Positions 34,544 to 43,158 of a stretch of DNA of 64,000 bases are shown piece after piece (positions within the stretch are counted from its first letter, which is position 1; each line of letters starts with the position of its first letter). Origin of the DNA: JABWBD01 sp040768665 (GTDB lineage: Bacteria; Planctomycetota; Planctomycetia; Pirellulales; Thermoguttaceae); the NCBI GenBank assembly GCA_040768665.1, contig JAXGMN010000009.1, forward strand, positions 1 through 64,000. The letters run 5' to 3'. The notes beneath the pieces are model-generated. The model made no database searches. It was given only the letters and a program-made list of their open reading frames with translations, and was not told the origin of the DNA. A program made the translations under genes and the position numbers.

Positions 34544-34792
34544 CTAGGCCGACCCCCTCACCAGCGGCATGAATTCGGTGTCCGCCAGGGCGCGCGAGGC
34601 AAACAGAAGGCATGCTCGCAGATCTTCCGGTGACAGGCCGTCGTACTCGTTGAGGATTTCCTCAGCCGTGGAACCGTGCCCCAGTAGATTCAAGATGTAG
34701 TCCACCGACAAACGAGTGCCCTTGATCACTGGCTTGCCGGCCAGGATTCGCGGATCGCTGCTGATCCGTTCCAGGAGTTGGTCGTCGCTCAT
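34544..34792 (-). CDS. DUF433 antitoxin
   Basis: 82 aa DUF433 protein with a helix-turn-helix-like fold. PRILAGKPVIKGTRLSVDYI and the LLGHGSTAEEILNEYDGLS segment are the family signature. It usually binds and neutralises a DUF5615 toxin and autoregulates the operon. AGGA lies 3 nt before the ATG at 34792. It is the first gene of the pair. Confidence 0.92.
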   Translation of the reverse strand: MSDDQLLERISSDPRILAGKPVIKGTRLSVDYILNLLGHGSTAEEILNEYDGLSPEDLRACLLFASRALADTEFMPLVRGSA

Positions 34793-34809
34793 GATCCTAA
34801 TTCCTACGG

Positions 34810-34960
34810 GTGTTCTGCCGGCCGATGGCCCACAATCTGATTATACACCTTCCGGAGGTCGTTCCACAGTTGTGGCGAAATATCGTGCGGATGCGCCGCG
34901 GCGAACTCCAGCAGGCCGAAGAAAAAAGAGCAGGCCGGGCCGAAGAAAAAGGGACATCAC
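34810..34960 (-). pseudogene. C-terminal remnant upstream of the DUF433/DUF5615 pair
   Basis: The minus strand carries an open tail (LLEFAAAHPHDISPQLWNDL then RKVYNQIVGHRPAEHP and a stop near 34810). Its upstream part runs into the repeat region at about 34960, so it looks like a gene cut by the rearrangement. No family assigned. Confidence 0.3.
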
Positions 34961-36028
34961 TGACGTTGCCTCCGGTCTTGGCCCCCCGGCGTTGTGTCTG
35001 ATGTGCTGGGATGGTGAGTCAATCGGTCCGCAAACACTGCTTGGAGTTGTGGTAAGCCCGGTACGCGTGGTGCGCCCGTTCAACTCCAAGCAGTGCCACA
35101 CGAATCGAAGCCGAACGCGCTGGGGCAAGCAATGGCATCCGGCAGTGGCACACGGACCGCAGCCGAACGGGACACGCAAGCAGTGGCACCCGGCAAATCC
35201 CATTGGCTCGGCGTCTACGACCGTCTTATCGACGTTCACGAGAATCTTCGGTTTCTGATCGACGATCCGGATCGCACGCCTGTTTTGCGGTAACGCGGAC
35301 CGCGCTCACCGCGCAGTTAGTCGGGTTCCTTCTCCGTGCCACAACGTACGGAGATCGGTGATCGTCCAGGTCTCACGCGCCGCGGGCGGGATGGCCAACA
35401 ATGGTCGGATCAACGAGTAAGCCGATAGACTGATGAGCGCTACGCCGATCACCACGCGGCGCCAAGGGGGAATCCGGACAGACGAGCTTGCCGGTGTGCC
35501 ACTGCTTGCGATTGAATCGGCTCTCCATACGGGAAGAGCTTACCACAATCGCAAGCAGTGCGGAAGTGCTGCTCGCGCGTTCCCTCCGGTTCTAGACCCC
35601 AGGCGTTGCGTCTGATGTGCCGGTGTGCCACTGCTTGCGATTGAATCGACTCTCCATACGGGAAGAGGTTGCCGCAATCGCAAGCAGTGCGGAAGTGCTG
35701 CTGGACGTTGCTTCCGGTTTTAGACCCCCGGCGTTGCGTTTGATGTGCTGGAATGGTGAGTCAATCGGTCCGCAAACACTGCCCCGAAAATAGACCCAAG
35801 ACATCGCTCCGGATTGCCCAGAATCTCCATTTTCGTTCTACTCTGCGTCGCTTGCGACATGTGCGACTGCTTGGAGTTGTGGTAAGCCCGGTTCGCATGG
35901 TGCGCCCGTACAACTCCAAGCAGTGCCACACGAATTGAAGCCGAACGCGCTGGGGCAAGCAGTGGCATCCGGCAGTGGCACACGGACACAACCGAACGCG
36001 ACACGCAAGCAGTGGCACTCGGCATTCT
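34961..36028. repeat. Rearranged further copies of the 613-bp unit
   Basis: 34961-35293 matches the second half of the unit plus the plus-strand tail; 35294-35610 the next part; 35611-35720 is a diverged duplication of inverted repeat 1; 35721-36028 the second half again. An 88-bp insertion interrupts inverted repeat 2. Sequence divergence from the array at 30.6-32.6 kb shows these copies are older. No functional gene is evident. Confidence 0.85.
35783..35870. mobile_element. 88-bp insertion inside inverted repeat 2
   Basis: Compared with the tandem units, 88 bp are inserted between CACTGC and TTGGAGTTGT. The pentamer ACTGC is found on both sides (35778-35782 and 35866-35870), consistent with a 5-bp target duplication. 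The insert contains the short inverse pair CGAAAAT/ATTTTCG and GTCGCTTGCGAC. No family identified. Confidence 0.5.
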
Positions 36029-36162
36029 AGCACAAAGCGCACGCGTGTACAGTACCCGCCGCGAAATTTTTTCGCCGCCGGCCCCCAACACGCAACTCCT
36101 TCCCGGCCAGTCTCTTCCACACAGACCTCCCGCCAATCCGCTCCCTGGGCCCAAAAAAAACC

Positions 36163-36191
36163 TTGCAGAAACACGCCGCACCCATTATCCT
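36163..36191 (+). promoter_or_regulatory. Conserved sigma70-like promoter in the duplicated cassette
   Basis: TTGCAG (36163-36168), 17-bp spacer, TATCCT (36186-36191). The same hexamers and spacing occur in the other copy (43730-43735 and 43753-43758) while neighbouring bases differ, supporting use as -35/-10 boxes for the small frames about 110 bp downstream. Confidence 0.5.
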
Positions 36192-36297
36192 CAAAAGGCG
36201 ATAGTGAACATTAGTACTCATTCCGCGCCGTGCCACCACACCCGCCCCCAGCAAAGAACGAAGAACAAACAACAAAGAACGAATGACAAACAACAAA

Positions 36298-36452
36298 TGA
36301 CCAAGAAACCAAAAAAGAAGCCTCGCCCCCGCCCCCGCCCCGGAGTCCTCCAACCCGGCGACGACGCGCCCTACGGGCTCCCGACCGGCAGCCTCTGGCA
36401 CGACCTCCCTCCCGCCATCAAGAACAACCATGACGACCAAGCCAAAACATGA
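36298..36452 (+). CDS. Small Lys/Pro-rich protein of the duplicated cassette
   Basis: 51 aa. Basic N-terminus (MTKKPKKKPRPRPRP) and a distinctive C-terminal part, GDDAPYGLPTGSLWHDLPPA then IKNNHDDQAKT. The tail is kept in the second copy with mostly conservative changes (G/W, H/R, N/H), but there the two parts are in different frames. No RBS stands out and no family is recognised. It overlaps the next frame by 23 bp. Confidence 0.4.
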
Positions 36453-36633
36453 ACCGTTCCACCCAGAACGGTGTGGAGCCCAAAGTGCCTCCGTTCTGAG
36501 AAATTCGCAACTTGGGCACCACACACCGCCGCCGCCGCCGAAGAAAAAGGCCGCGCCGAAGAAAGAGGGACATTACTGGGAAGGAAAAGGTGGCATTCAT
36601 TACATCTGGATAAACCACATCTGGATAACATGA
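36430..36633 (+). CDS. Second small protein of the duplicated cassette
   Basis: 67 aa, overlapping the previous frame. It starts MTTKPKHEPFHPERCGAQSA and continues SVLRNSQLGHHTPPP, identical in both copies, followed by a Pro/Lys stretch and an unrelated tail. Identity of this segment between copies, while the surroundings vary, hints at recent duplication or selection. Function unknown. Confidence 0.35.
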   Translation: MTTKPKHEPFHPERCGAQSASVLRNSQLGHHTPPPPPKKKAAPKKEGHYWEGKGGIHYIWINHIWIT

Positions 36634-36659
36634 GAAGGATAGGGCGTGTCTATTCTCAT

Positions 36660-36890
36660 TCACTCTTTGCGACTTGACCTTCCAAGCTGCCGAAGCGTCG
36701 ATTCCAGCTCCGACCGTTTGGCAGTGGCAGCGACCCAGTCCCCATCGCCAAAGGGACAACCGCGGTTCACACAACGGCGCAGTGCTTCGAGTTCGCCGTT
36801 CGGCTGCGGTGGGTTGACAATCTCGAGCCGGTCTACAGGACGTGGCAGTGGCCACGCGGCCGGCAACGGAAATGCTCCATCCTCTCGACT
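36660..36890 (-). pseudogene. C-terminal remnant of a REP-associated tyrosine transposase (RAYT, IS200-like Y1 family)
   Basis: The frame LEIVNPPQPNGELEALRRCV then NRGCPFGDGDWVAATAKRSE and LESTLRQLGR is the characteristic C-terminus of RAYT/Y1 transposases (family pattern VNxPQTxxELxALRRxVxRGxPFG and LESTLRPRGRP). The HUH catalytic half is missing upstream, so it cannot transpose. Enzymes of this kind spread short palindromes. 36891-37085 holds no other gene. Confidence 0.75.
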
Positions 36891-37085
36891 CGCGTTGCTA
36901 CGCCGATGTGATACCCCGCCGGCGCGGCTCGCGAAAGAGGGCTGGACGAACGATTGGGCCGATTCGCGACGGGCGACGGCCCTGTCGCCGTCTCCTTTCT
37001 GTGACGCCCTCCGTGGAACCGACCGCCGGCCTGGGATATACTGCAGGGCGTCTTCGAACCCATGAGGTCCGGGGGGGATGCTCCT

Positions 37086-38447
37086 GTGACGACTGCTTTA
37101 GACGAGTTGGTTTACGGCTACCGATTTTCATCGCTGGTCCAGCAGGATAGGATTCGATTTGCCGCTGCCGTGAACGCCCCGGAGACGGTGGACCACGGGA
37201 CCTTCTTTGACGGCCATTTGGCCTATCCTCGCGAGACCGCCACGATGCTGCTGGCGCTGAGCCATATCGTGCGGACCCACTTTTTCGACGCCCGACCGCC
37301 ACAGATGGATCCGATCGTCACGACCAGCCGCACTCGGATGCGGTGGGAAGGTTTCTCCGGTTGCTGCGGCGCGTATGCTCGCCTTGATCTGGACGCAGCC
37401 GCACTGCGCACCGTCGTTCGCGGATTCGGAACGACCAACGTCGACTTCAATGCCGAGATGTTGTCCCATCTCGGCAGCATCGGTCGTCAAGACGAAGTCG
37501 GCATGTCCGTTTCCACTGACGCCGTCGAGGTCCGTCGCAATGCGGACAGCGTGACGGAGAAGCGAGTGACTTTGCCGAAGCGATGGCTCAAGGGGCTGTG
37601 CGAGGTGCAGGTGTATCAATCGCGGCTGACGCTCCGGCATCGATTCACGCCGGCCATGACGGTACCGCTCATGCAAAGCGCAAGCCGCGGAACCGGCGGC
37701 GTGCAGTACCTGACCGTGGCCGGCAACCGCCCGCGATTTTCGCTGAGGCAATCCTCGGGCGCGGTCGCCATCGGCGGGGCGAGTCGTCTGAGCGCCCTGC
37801 GCACCCTCTTGCCGTTGGCCCGCGAAGTGAGCCTCTATGCCGACGACGAGTCGGGCGTTCACGCCTGGGTAGTCGAAACGCCGTGGGCACGCTTCTGGCT
37901 CGTGCTCTCGCCGACGCTCCAGCGCGGCTTTTCCGGCGAGGGCCAGGTGCTCGAGTCGCTCGCCCGCGGACAGTGGCAGGACCGTGTCGATCAGGTTCGC
38001 GATCTGCTTTCCTCCCCAGGCAGCGGCGAACCGGCCGAGACGATCGACCCGGCCGAACTGGCCGCACGCCTGGGAAGCACTACCGCCGATGCCCGCGACG
38101 CGCTCGACGCCCTGGCAACCAGCGGGCTGGCCGGGTTCGACGCCCAGAGCGGCTACTACTTTCAGCGGCAACTGCCTTTCGACCTGTCCCGACTGCGAAA
38201 GAGCCAGCCGCGGCTCGAATCGGCCGAGAAGCTCGCCGGCGCCGGTTCCGTACGGATCGTCAATCGGCCGTCGTGCCACGAGGCCGATGTCGAGGTCGCC
38301 AGCGGCGACGTGGTCTACTTCGTGCGGCTTCGCCCCGACGGCAACCGCTGTACCTGTCCCTGGTTCAGCCGCCACCAGGGCGAGCGTGGTCCCTGCAAAC
38401 ACGTCCTGGCCGCCCGCATGGTCGTGGACCAGACGCCCGAAGAATAG
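37086..38447 (+). CDS. SWIM zinc-finger protein
   Basis: 453 aa, no signal peptide. The C-terminus holds a SWIM motif CxCx(n)CxH: CTCPWFSRHQGERGPCKH, followed by VLAARMV. The N-terminal 300 residues match the long SWIM proteins whose genes stand next to large helical-repeat proteins. SWIM fingers bind DNA or proteins. A GTG at 37086 with GGGGGGA 8 nt upstream is preferred over an ATG at 37062 that lacks an RBS. It ends 10 bp before the next gene, so they form an operon. Role unknown; such pairs often lie with MoxR ATPase and VWA genes, which are absent here. Confidence 0.88.
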   Translation: MTTALDELVYGYRFSSLVQQDRIRFAAAVNAPETVDHGTFFDGHLAYPRETATMLLALSHIVRTHFFDARPPQMDPIVTTSRTRMRWEGFSGCCGAYARLDLDAAALRTVVRGFGTTNVDFNAEMLSHLGSIGRQDEVGMSVSTDAVEVRRNADSVTEKRVTLPKRWLKGLCEVQVYQSRLTLRHRFTPAMTVPLMQSASRGTGGVQYLTVAGNRPRFSLRQSSGAVAIGGASRLSALRTLLPLAREVSLYADDESGVHAWVVETPWARFWLVLSPTLQRGFSGEGQVLESLARGQWQDRVDQVRDLLSSPGSGEPAETIDPAELAARLGSTTADARDALDALATSGLAGFDAQSGYYFQRQLPFDLSRLRKSQPRLESAEKLAGAGSVRIVNRPSCHEADVEVASGDVVYFVRLRPDGNRCTCPWFSRHQGERGPCKHVLAARMVVDQTPEE

Positions 38448-38457
38448 GGAAATCGCC

Positions 38458-41400
38458 ATGATGAATATCGATGCCGTGGAAGCAGCCATCTTGAAGAAGG
38501 ACCCCGACGGCGTCGTCGCGGCGCTCTCCGAGTGGGACGAACCGCAGCGCGAGGCCGCGCGCGAACCGTTCAACATCTTCATGCTTGCCCTCGGCTTGGA
38601 CGACCATGTCGCCGAGCCCTGCGACCTGAAGCCGGACGATCCCGCCGTCGTCGCCAAGCGCCAGCGCGACGGTCTCGCGGCGATGTCGCGCAAGGATCGC
38701 ACCTATGACTACGAGATGTCATACATCGCACGGCTGGCCCTATACGGGATCGCGGGATTGGATCACTGCGTGCGAAGGGCGTGCGTTGTCGACTACCGGC
38801 GCCAAGCGGCCCAGATCATGGCCGATCGCCGGCCGCCCTGGTGGGACCAGTGGTATCGCGCGGTTACTTCCGGCGAGAGGCTGATTGAACCGGAATACTG
38901 GGCGTTGCTCTACGAGCGTGGTATGATACCGGCCGGCACTTTTGGACAAGTGGCAGAGATGTTCTTGTACGGTCTGCCGGGCGCAATGGCGTCGTCGCCC
39001 CAAGCGACTCAGAAAGTGATGCAGGACATCGAAGCCTGCCGGGAATTGGTCTACACGGCGGCCCGCAACGAGCGCATCTTATACAACGCCAGCGACTGGG
39101 TGCCGGTTATCGATTGGCTCCGCAACGAGAAGCTGCTCGACGCGTCGCGGCTGCTCGGCGCGGTGCTCGACGCGCTGCATCAACCGTTCAACCAGGCGGA
39201 GCGAAACGGGGCCGTTATCTTCGCCAAAGCCGCGAAGGCAAGCGGAAAAGTCCTCGCCGAGCACCAGGCACGCTGGGCCGGCCTGGTGGCCGACATCCAG
39301 GCCTCGGTCGCCGGCTTCGCCGTCGGGCAGCTTGCCAAGGTTCAGGAGGCGGGTCTGCTCGACGTCCAGGAGGCGATCGCCGCTCTGCCGCACATCTTCG
39401 TCCACAAGCCGAGGACGCATGCCAAGAAGGCGGTCGAGATGCTCGCCAAGATCGCCGAAGAGCCGTCGCATCGCAGCCAGGCCGTGGAAGCCATCACCAC
39501 CGCCCTGATGCACCCCGACAAGGATGTCCAGAAGGCGGCCCTCGACGCACTCGACGCGCACCTCCAACCGAGCGACGGCGCGGCCGTGGAGTCCCTGCGG
39601 CTCCACCTTTCCTCGGTCGCCGCCACCCTGCAGGCCGGCGCCGAGAAGCTGCTGGCTCGCGTCGATGGCGGGTCGCCAGCCGAGGATGGGGCCTCTGTCG
39701 GGTCGGCGGCCCACGATCTCGCGCATTGGCAGCAAGCGGTGGCCAACGTCCCCACCGGGATTCGCAGTCGTCTTCGACTCAATGAAGCCCTGGAAGCGGC
39801 CGCCGACGCCAAGATCGACCTGGCGGCCCCATGGACCACCGAAGACGTTCGCATCCTTGCCTCCGTCGCGCCGATCGGGCCCATCGAAACGGTCGAGGAG
39901 CTGGTTGATGTGACGACCGCCGCCGTGGAGAACTGCGAGTGCCCCGATACGGCCGAGCGGATCGTCAGCGGCATCGTCCGGCTCTATCGAGAGCGTCCCC
40001 AATCCTTCGACGCGATGACCCAGTCGCTCCGGAAGCGGGGATGCGCCCGCATGCGGGACCGTCCCCAGCGCGGCATCGTCGGCGGCCATATTGGCAGGGG
40101 CTTCGTCCTGCTGATCGGAGCGTGGCTCGGTGTCGATCCGGACGAAGACGCGTTCGACTACCTCACCGATCCCGTGCAGCGCTATCTGGCCGAACTCTCC
40201 AAGCGAGTCAGGGCGGGAATCGCCACCCCATTGGTCTCCGAGGCGACCCACGCCGGCGGCTGGATCGACCCGCGTGTCTGGGTCACGAGGCTGATTCAAG
40301 CTCAAGCCGACGCAGTGGAACTGTTTGACGACGATCTTGTTCGCAGCCTGCTGCGTCTCACGCCGGACGGGCGCGACGAGGCGCTCGCCATGTGCGAACC
40401 GCTGAAGTTTCCGCTGAAGCCGATGGCCGTCGCCGCGCTCGGGGGCGAGGTGAAAATCGACAATTCCTCCACCCCGCAAGTCTGGATCACCGCCCTGCGC
40501 GCCCGCGATCCTTGGATCGACCTCTCCAATCACCTCAGCCCGGAGGAGCGGGCCACCCTGCCCGACGAGTTCAAAAGCCTGCCCGACGTCGTCTACCCGG
40601 CCGATTACCAGTGGCGTGTCTGCGAGCGGATTGCCAATACGGCTTATCGCGATTTGATTCAATCGTGGCCAACGCAGGAAGACCGAAGCGAAGTGCCGTC
40701 GCAATTCGATGTCATCGCCCAGTTGCTGGAGGGTTTCCAAGGCGATGACGATGCCTTCTCGAAGGCGATGGCCCAGGCGGCCGGCGCTGAGGCACGATCC
40801 AAAGGCGTCGATTTTCTGACTGCGGCCCTCCATCATCTTCCCTGCAACCCCGGCCCGCCTTTCTTCTATCCTTACCTGGCCCTCCAATGGCCCCGCAAGC
40901 TCGACTGGTACTGGTGCCTTGCCACCAAAGGGCTCTCGAAGCGAGTCGAAAGCGGTTCGTCGGTCGACGAGCCGTACGGGCGGTTTCTCCTTCCGCTGTT
41001 GGCACAAGACCAACCGGTCACGCAAATGGCCGGCCGCGCCCTCTGGATCGCTACGGTCAGCAAAGACGGCAACTCGCGTTCGGCCGCCGTCGAGGCCTGG
41101 ATCGCGCTGATCGAAACGGACCGCACCGATCTGGCCACACTCGCCACGGCACTCGAGGAGGTCTTGGCCGGCGGTTGGGTCAAACTGAATCGCATCGCCG
41201 AAGCACTGGCCGAGGTAGCCGCCGTTTCCCCGCTCCATGCGTGGGTGGTCGCCGAACTGCTCGATGCGTATCTCGGCTCGCTGGAAGCGTATCCCCGCGG
41301 GATCGCGCCGCTTCTGGAACTGCTGGACGAGTGCAACCAGCGACTGGGACGCGTCGTCTCCGACCGGTTGAATGCGGGATTGCCGCAGATCAAGAGCGGC

Positions 41401-41541
41401 AAGGCCAAGAGCACAGCGAAATCGCTGCTGAATCGGGTCAACGAAGTGACGGCCGACCGAGAGGCCGCCGTCGCGGCCGCCGTCGAAGCGCGTCTGGCAC
41501 GTAGCTGCCGGCTGCGAAACGTGGGAAGTCGACAATGCTAA
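38458..41541 (+). CDS. Giant HEAT-like helical repeat protein (DUF6493-like), partner of the SWIM protein
   Basis: 1027 aa, cytoplasmic, almost wholly alpha-helical with HEAT-like repeats (AKKAVEMLAKIAEEPSHRSQ, DVQKAALDALDAHLQPSDGA) in the first half. The N-terminus VEAAILKKDPDGVVAALSEW resembles DUF6493-type partners of SWIM proteins. Two adjacent ATGs (38458, 38461) follow GGGA. It is probably a scaffold acting with the SWIM protein. No catalytic motif seen. Intact, although it sits amid repeats and broken genes. Confidence 0.8.
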   Translation: MMNIDAVEAAILKKDPDGVVAALSEWDEPQREAAREPFNIFMLALGLDDHVAEPCDLKPDDPAVVAKRQRDGLAAMSRKDRTYDYEMSYIARLALYGIAGLDHCVRRACVVDYRRQAAQIMADRRPPWWDQWYRAVTSGERLIEPEYWALLYERGMIPAGTFGQVAEMFLYGLPGAMASSPQATQKVMQDIEACRELVYTAARNERILYNASDWVPVIDWLRNEKLLDASRLLGAVLDALHQPFNQAERNGAVIFAKAAKASGKVLAEHQARWAGLVADIQASVAGFAVGQLAKVQEAGLLDVQEAIAALPHIFVHKPRTHAKKAVEMLAKIAEEPSHRSQAVEAITTALMHPDKDVQKAALDALDAHLQPSDGAAVESLRLHLSSVAATLQAGAEKLLARVDGGSPAEDGASVGSAAHDLAHWQQAVANVPTGIRSRLRLNEALEAAADAKIDLAAPWTTEDVRILASVAPIGPIETVEELVDVTTAAVENCECPDTAERIVSGIVRLYRERPQSFDAMTQSLRKRGCARMRDRPQRGIVGGHIGRGFVLLIGAWLGVDPDEDAFDYLTDPVQRYLAELSKRVRAGIATPLVSEATHAGGWIDPRVWVTRLIQAQADAVELFDDDLVRSLLRLTPDGRDEALAMCEPLKFPLKPMAVAALGGEVKIDNSSTPQVWITALRARDPWIDLSNHLSPEERATLPDEFKSLPDVVYPADYQWRVCERIANTAYRDLIQSWPTQEDRSEVPSQFDVIAQLLEGFQGDDDAFSKAMAQAAGAEARSKGVDFLTAALHHLPCNPGPPFFYPYLALQWPRKLDWYWCLATKGLSKRVESGSSVDEPYGRFLLPLLAQDQPVTQMAGRALWIATVSKDGNSRSAAVEAWIALIETDRTDLATLATALEEVLAGGWVKLNRIAEALAEVAAVSPLHAWVVAELLDAYLGSLEAYPRGIAPLLELLDECNQRLGRVVSDRLNAGLPQIKSGKAKSTAKSLLNRVNEVTADREAAVAAAVEARLARSCRLRNVGSRQC

Positions 41542-41812
41542 GCCTTGCCGCCGAGTGGGCTCCTGAGTCATTGCCGTCCACGGCGAACACCCTCTTAGTA
41601 ATCACACCTCGTCCCGACCCCTGGAAAATGGACTTATCCCCTTGCCCTCCGATCGCGAGACCGGAGGAAGACTTCGCCCGCCGATTATGCCGTCGGCCGC
41701 CGGGGATGGCACGCGGCCTTCTTGGCGTCGAACGGGGGCATGCCTGCGGGGCCACGCTGGTCGCCGCCGATTTGCAGCCGGGACACGTTGCCGGCCTGGT
41801 TGCGGCACTGCA

Positions 41813-41974
41813 AAGCACGAGGTTTCAGAACGTCAGTGGCGCGACGTCCAAGGAGTCCTCAAAATACAGTGGCAACGGCTGGACCGCGCGTACCTGGCGA
41901 AATGGGCCGCCGCACTGGGCGTCGCTGACCTGTTGGAGCGGGCCCTGCAAGAAGCCGGCGGTGGTCGGTCTTGA
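41813..41974 (+). pseudogene. C-terminal remnant of a nucleotidyltransferase-like protein
   Basis: HEVSERQWRDVQGVLKIQWQ then RLDRAYLAKWAAALGVADLL and ERALQEAG matches the end of nucleotidyltransferase-like proteins that pair with the small helical protein seen truncated at 33945. The catalytic N-terminal part is missing. The rest of 41542-42060 shows nothing convincing. Confidence 0.55.
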
Positions 41975-42060
41975 CGTGCTCGTTCTGCTCCGGCAGCCAC
42001 GTCGCCATCGGAAGAGATGGCGTGGGCGCGGGTAACACAAGCAGGGCCACCCCGCCATAG

Positions 42061-42510
42061 TCACGTGTTCTCCCGTGCCAGCAATGTGGCCGCTTCCCGA
42101 GGCGGATACGCTCCAATTTGAAGAAGTGCCTCTCGTTCCAGTTGACGCTCCGCGAGATTGAATGCCAGGATTCTTGCCGTCACTTCGCCGATCGGAGTCA
42201 GCGGATCGATCGATGCGCCCCGCAACCAAAAATGCGCGCGCCAGTGATCGATGCGAGGATTGAAGAAACGAGTGAACTCGCCCGTGCTCGGCGCAAGCGA
42301 GCCGATATCCGTGCCTTTGGCACGATTGCAGAACGCGCAGGCGTACGCAAGATTGGCAGCCTCAGTCAGTCCACCGTGCTTCTCGCTGATCACGTGATCG
42401 ACCTGGCAACCCAAGTAAGTGTCGCGCTCGTGGATCAGGCAGTACTCGCACAGATGGTTGGCACGCGACTCGACGAGCCGGCGCAGTTCGGCATTGACAT
42501 ACGCGGTCAT
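42061..42510 (-). CDS. HNH endonuclease
   Basis: 149 aa. ANHLCEYCLIHE, CQVDHVISEKHGG and ACAFCNRAKG give the zinc Cys pairs and the HNH catalytic core (DH...N...H-like). The C-terminal 70 residues are typical of stand-alone HNH proteins in cyanobacteria and planctomycetes. It is coupled to an upstream small gene by an ATGA overlap. A toxin or selfish nuclease role is possible but not shown. Confidence 0.9.
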   Translation of the reverse strand: MTAYVNAELRRLVESRANHLCEYCLIHERDTYLGCQVDHVISEKHGGLTEAANLAYACAFCNRAKGTDIGSLAPSTGEFTRFFNPRIDHWRAHFWLRGASIDPLTPIGEVTARILAFNLAERQLEREALLQIGAYPPREAATLLARENT

Positions 42511-42740
42511 TGCGACTGTCTGCCATGAGCACGCGCCTTAGCCAGACGCATCACGTGTTCGAGTTTAAGGAAATGGTCAAGCTCAGACCTTTCTTCCGTC
42601 GTCAAGCCGCCGGTTTTCTCCTTGTGCAAGAGGTCGGCCACATAGCTCTTCGTCTCCTCGGATGCCTCGAAATGCGCCACGGCGTCCGGGCTGGGGCCGG
42701 CGGCAATGAAGTCAACGATCTCATCATAAACTCGAGTCAT
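42507..42740 (-). CDS. Small helical protein coupled to the HNH endonuclease
   Basis: 77 aa, acidic to neutral, mostly helical (SPDAVAHFEASEETKSYVAD, LTTEERSELDHFLKLEHVMR). Proteins with the segment EExxELDxxxxLEHxMRLAKA commonly precede HNH or PIN genes and resemble antitoxins. It overlaps the HNH start by 4 bp. Antitoxin function is inference. Confidence 0.75.
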   Translation of the reverse strand: MTRVYDEIVDFIAAGPSPDAVAHFEASEETKSYVADLLHKEKTGGLTTEERSELDHFLKLEHVMRLAKARAHGRQSQ

Positions 42741-43158
42741 GACAACACCATGCGTTACGTAACCGTCGAAGTTTCGATGCCTATCGAGCGATAATCTCTA
42801 TTGTAGCCGCTCCCGCTTGAGTAAGCTACACCCCGGTCTTCGCCAACGAGTCTTGTCGCACGTCTCGTCGTTCGATGCGGTGTCTCGCCAGCCAACAGTT
42901 GTTCTTTCGCTCACCTTGTCGGAAAGTGGGAGTTTGACGAGAACGGCAACCCGATCGGGCGGGGGTCGTTCCGCAGAAGCGCCCGCTGATAATCCTAGCA
43001 GATCCCCGCCAGACTGGCAAAACACCTTTCCCGCTGAAGAACGGCTGCTGGCGCGACTCCTTTACGTCGAATACCCTGGCGCGCAGACCGTCTGCGCTCA
43101 ACTTCTCGGCTGCTGCGAAAAGATCGCTGCCCCACCGGACTTGTCCGGTCTGGCGAGC
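42741..43158. other. Intergenic region with a possible coding remnant
   Basis: 418 bp without a full gene. Plus strand 42912-42989 reads HLVGKWEFDENGNPIGRGSF and stops, which looks like a protein tail but has no start. Nothing else seen. Confidence 0.3.

Larger units (their letters stand above)
36029..36536. repeat. 0.5-kb duplicated cassette, copy 1
   Basis: Strongly similar along its length to 43597-44076, including a promoter-like pair and two overlapping small frames. It begins at AGCACAAAGCG and ends after TGGGCACCACACACCGCC. Small indels separate the copies. Confidence 0.85.

Noticed and set aside
30625..36028. Integron cassette array with attC sites
   Set aside because: Hairpins recur, but there is no integrase gene, no cassette genes between them and no GTTRRRY core sites.
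36842..37150. Plus-strand frame overlapping the SWIM gene start
   Set aside because: No RBS and it overlaps the coding start of the SWIM gene in a different frame.
39079..41571. 830-codon minus-strand frame opposite the HEAT-like protein
   Set aside because: Shadow frame; the plus strand has the operon structure, RBS and helical repeats.
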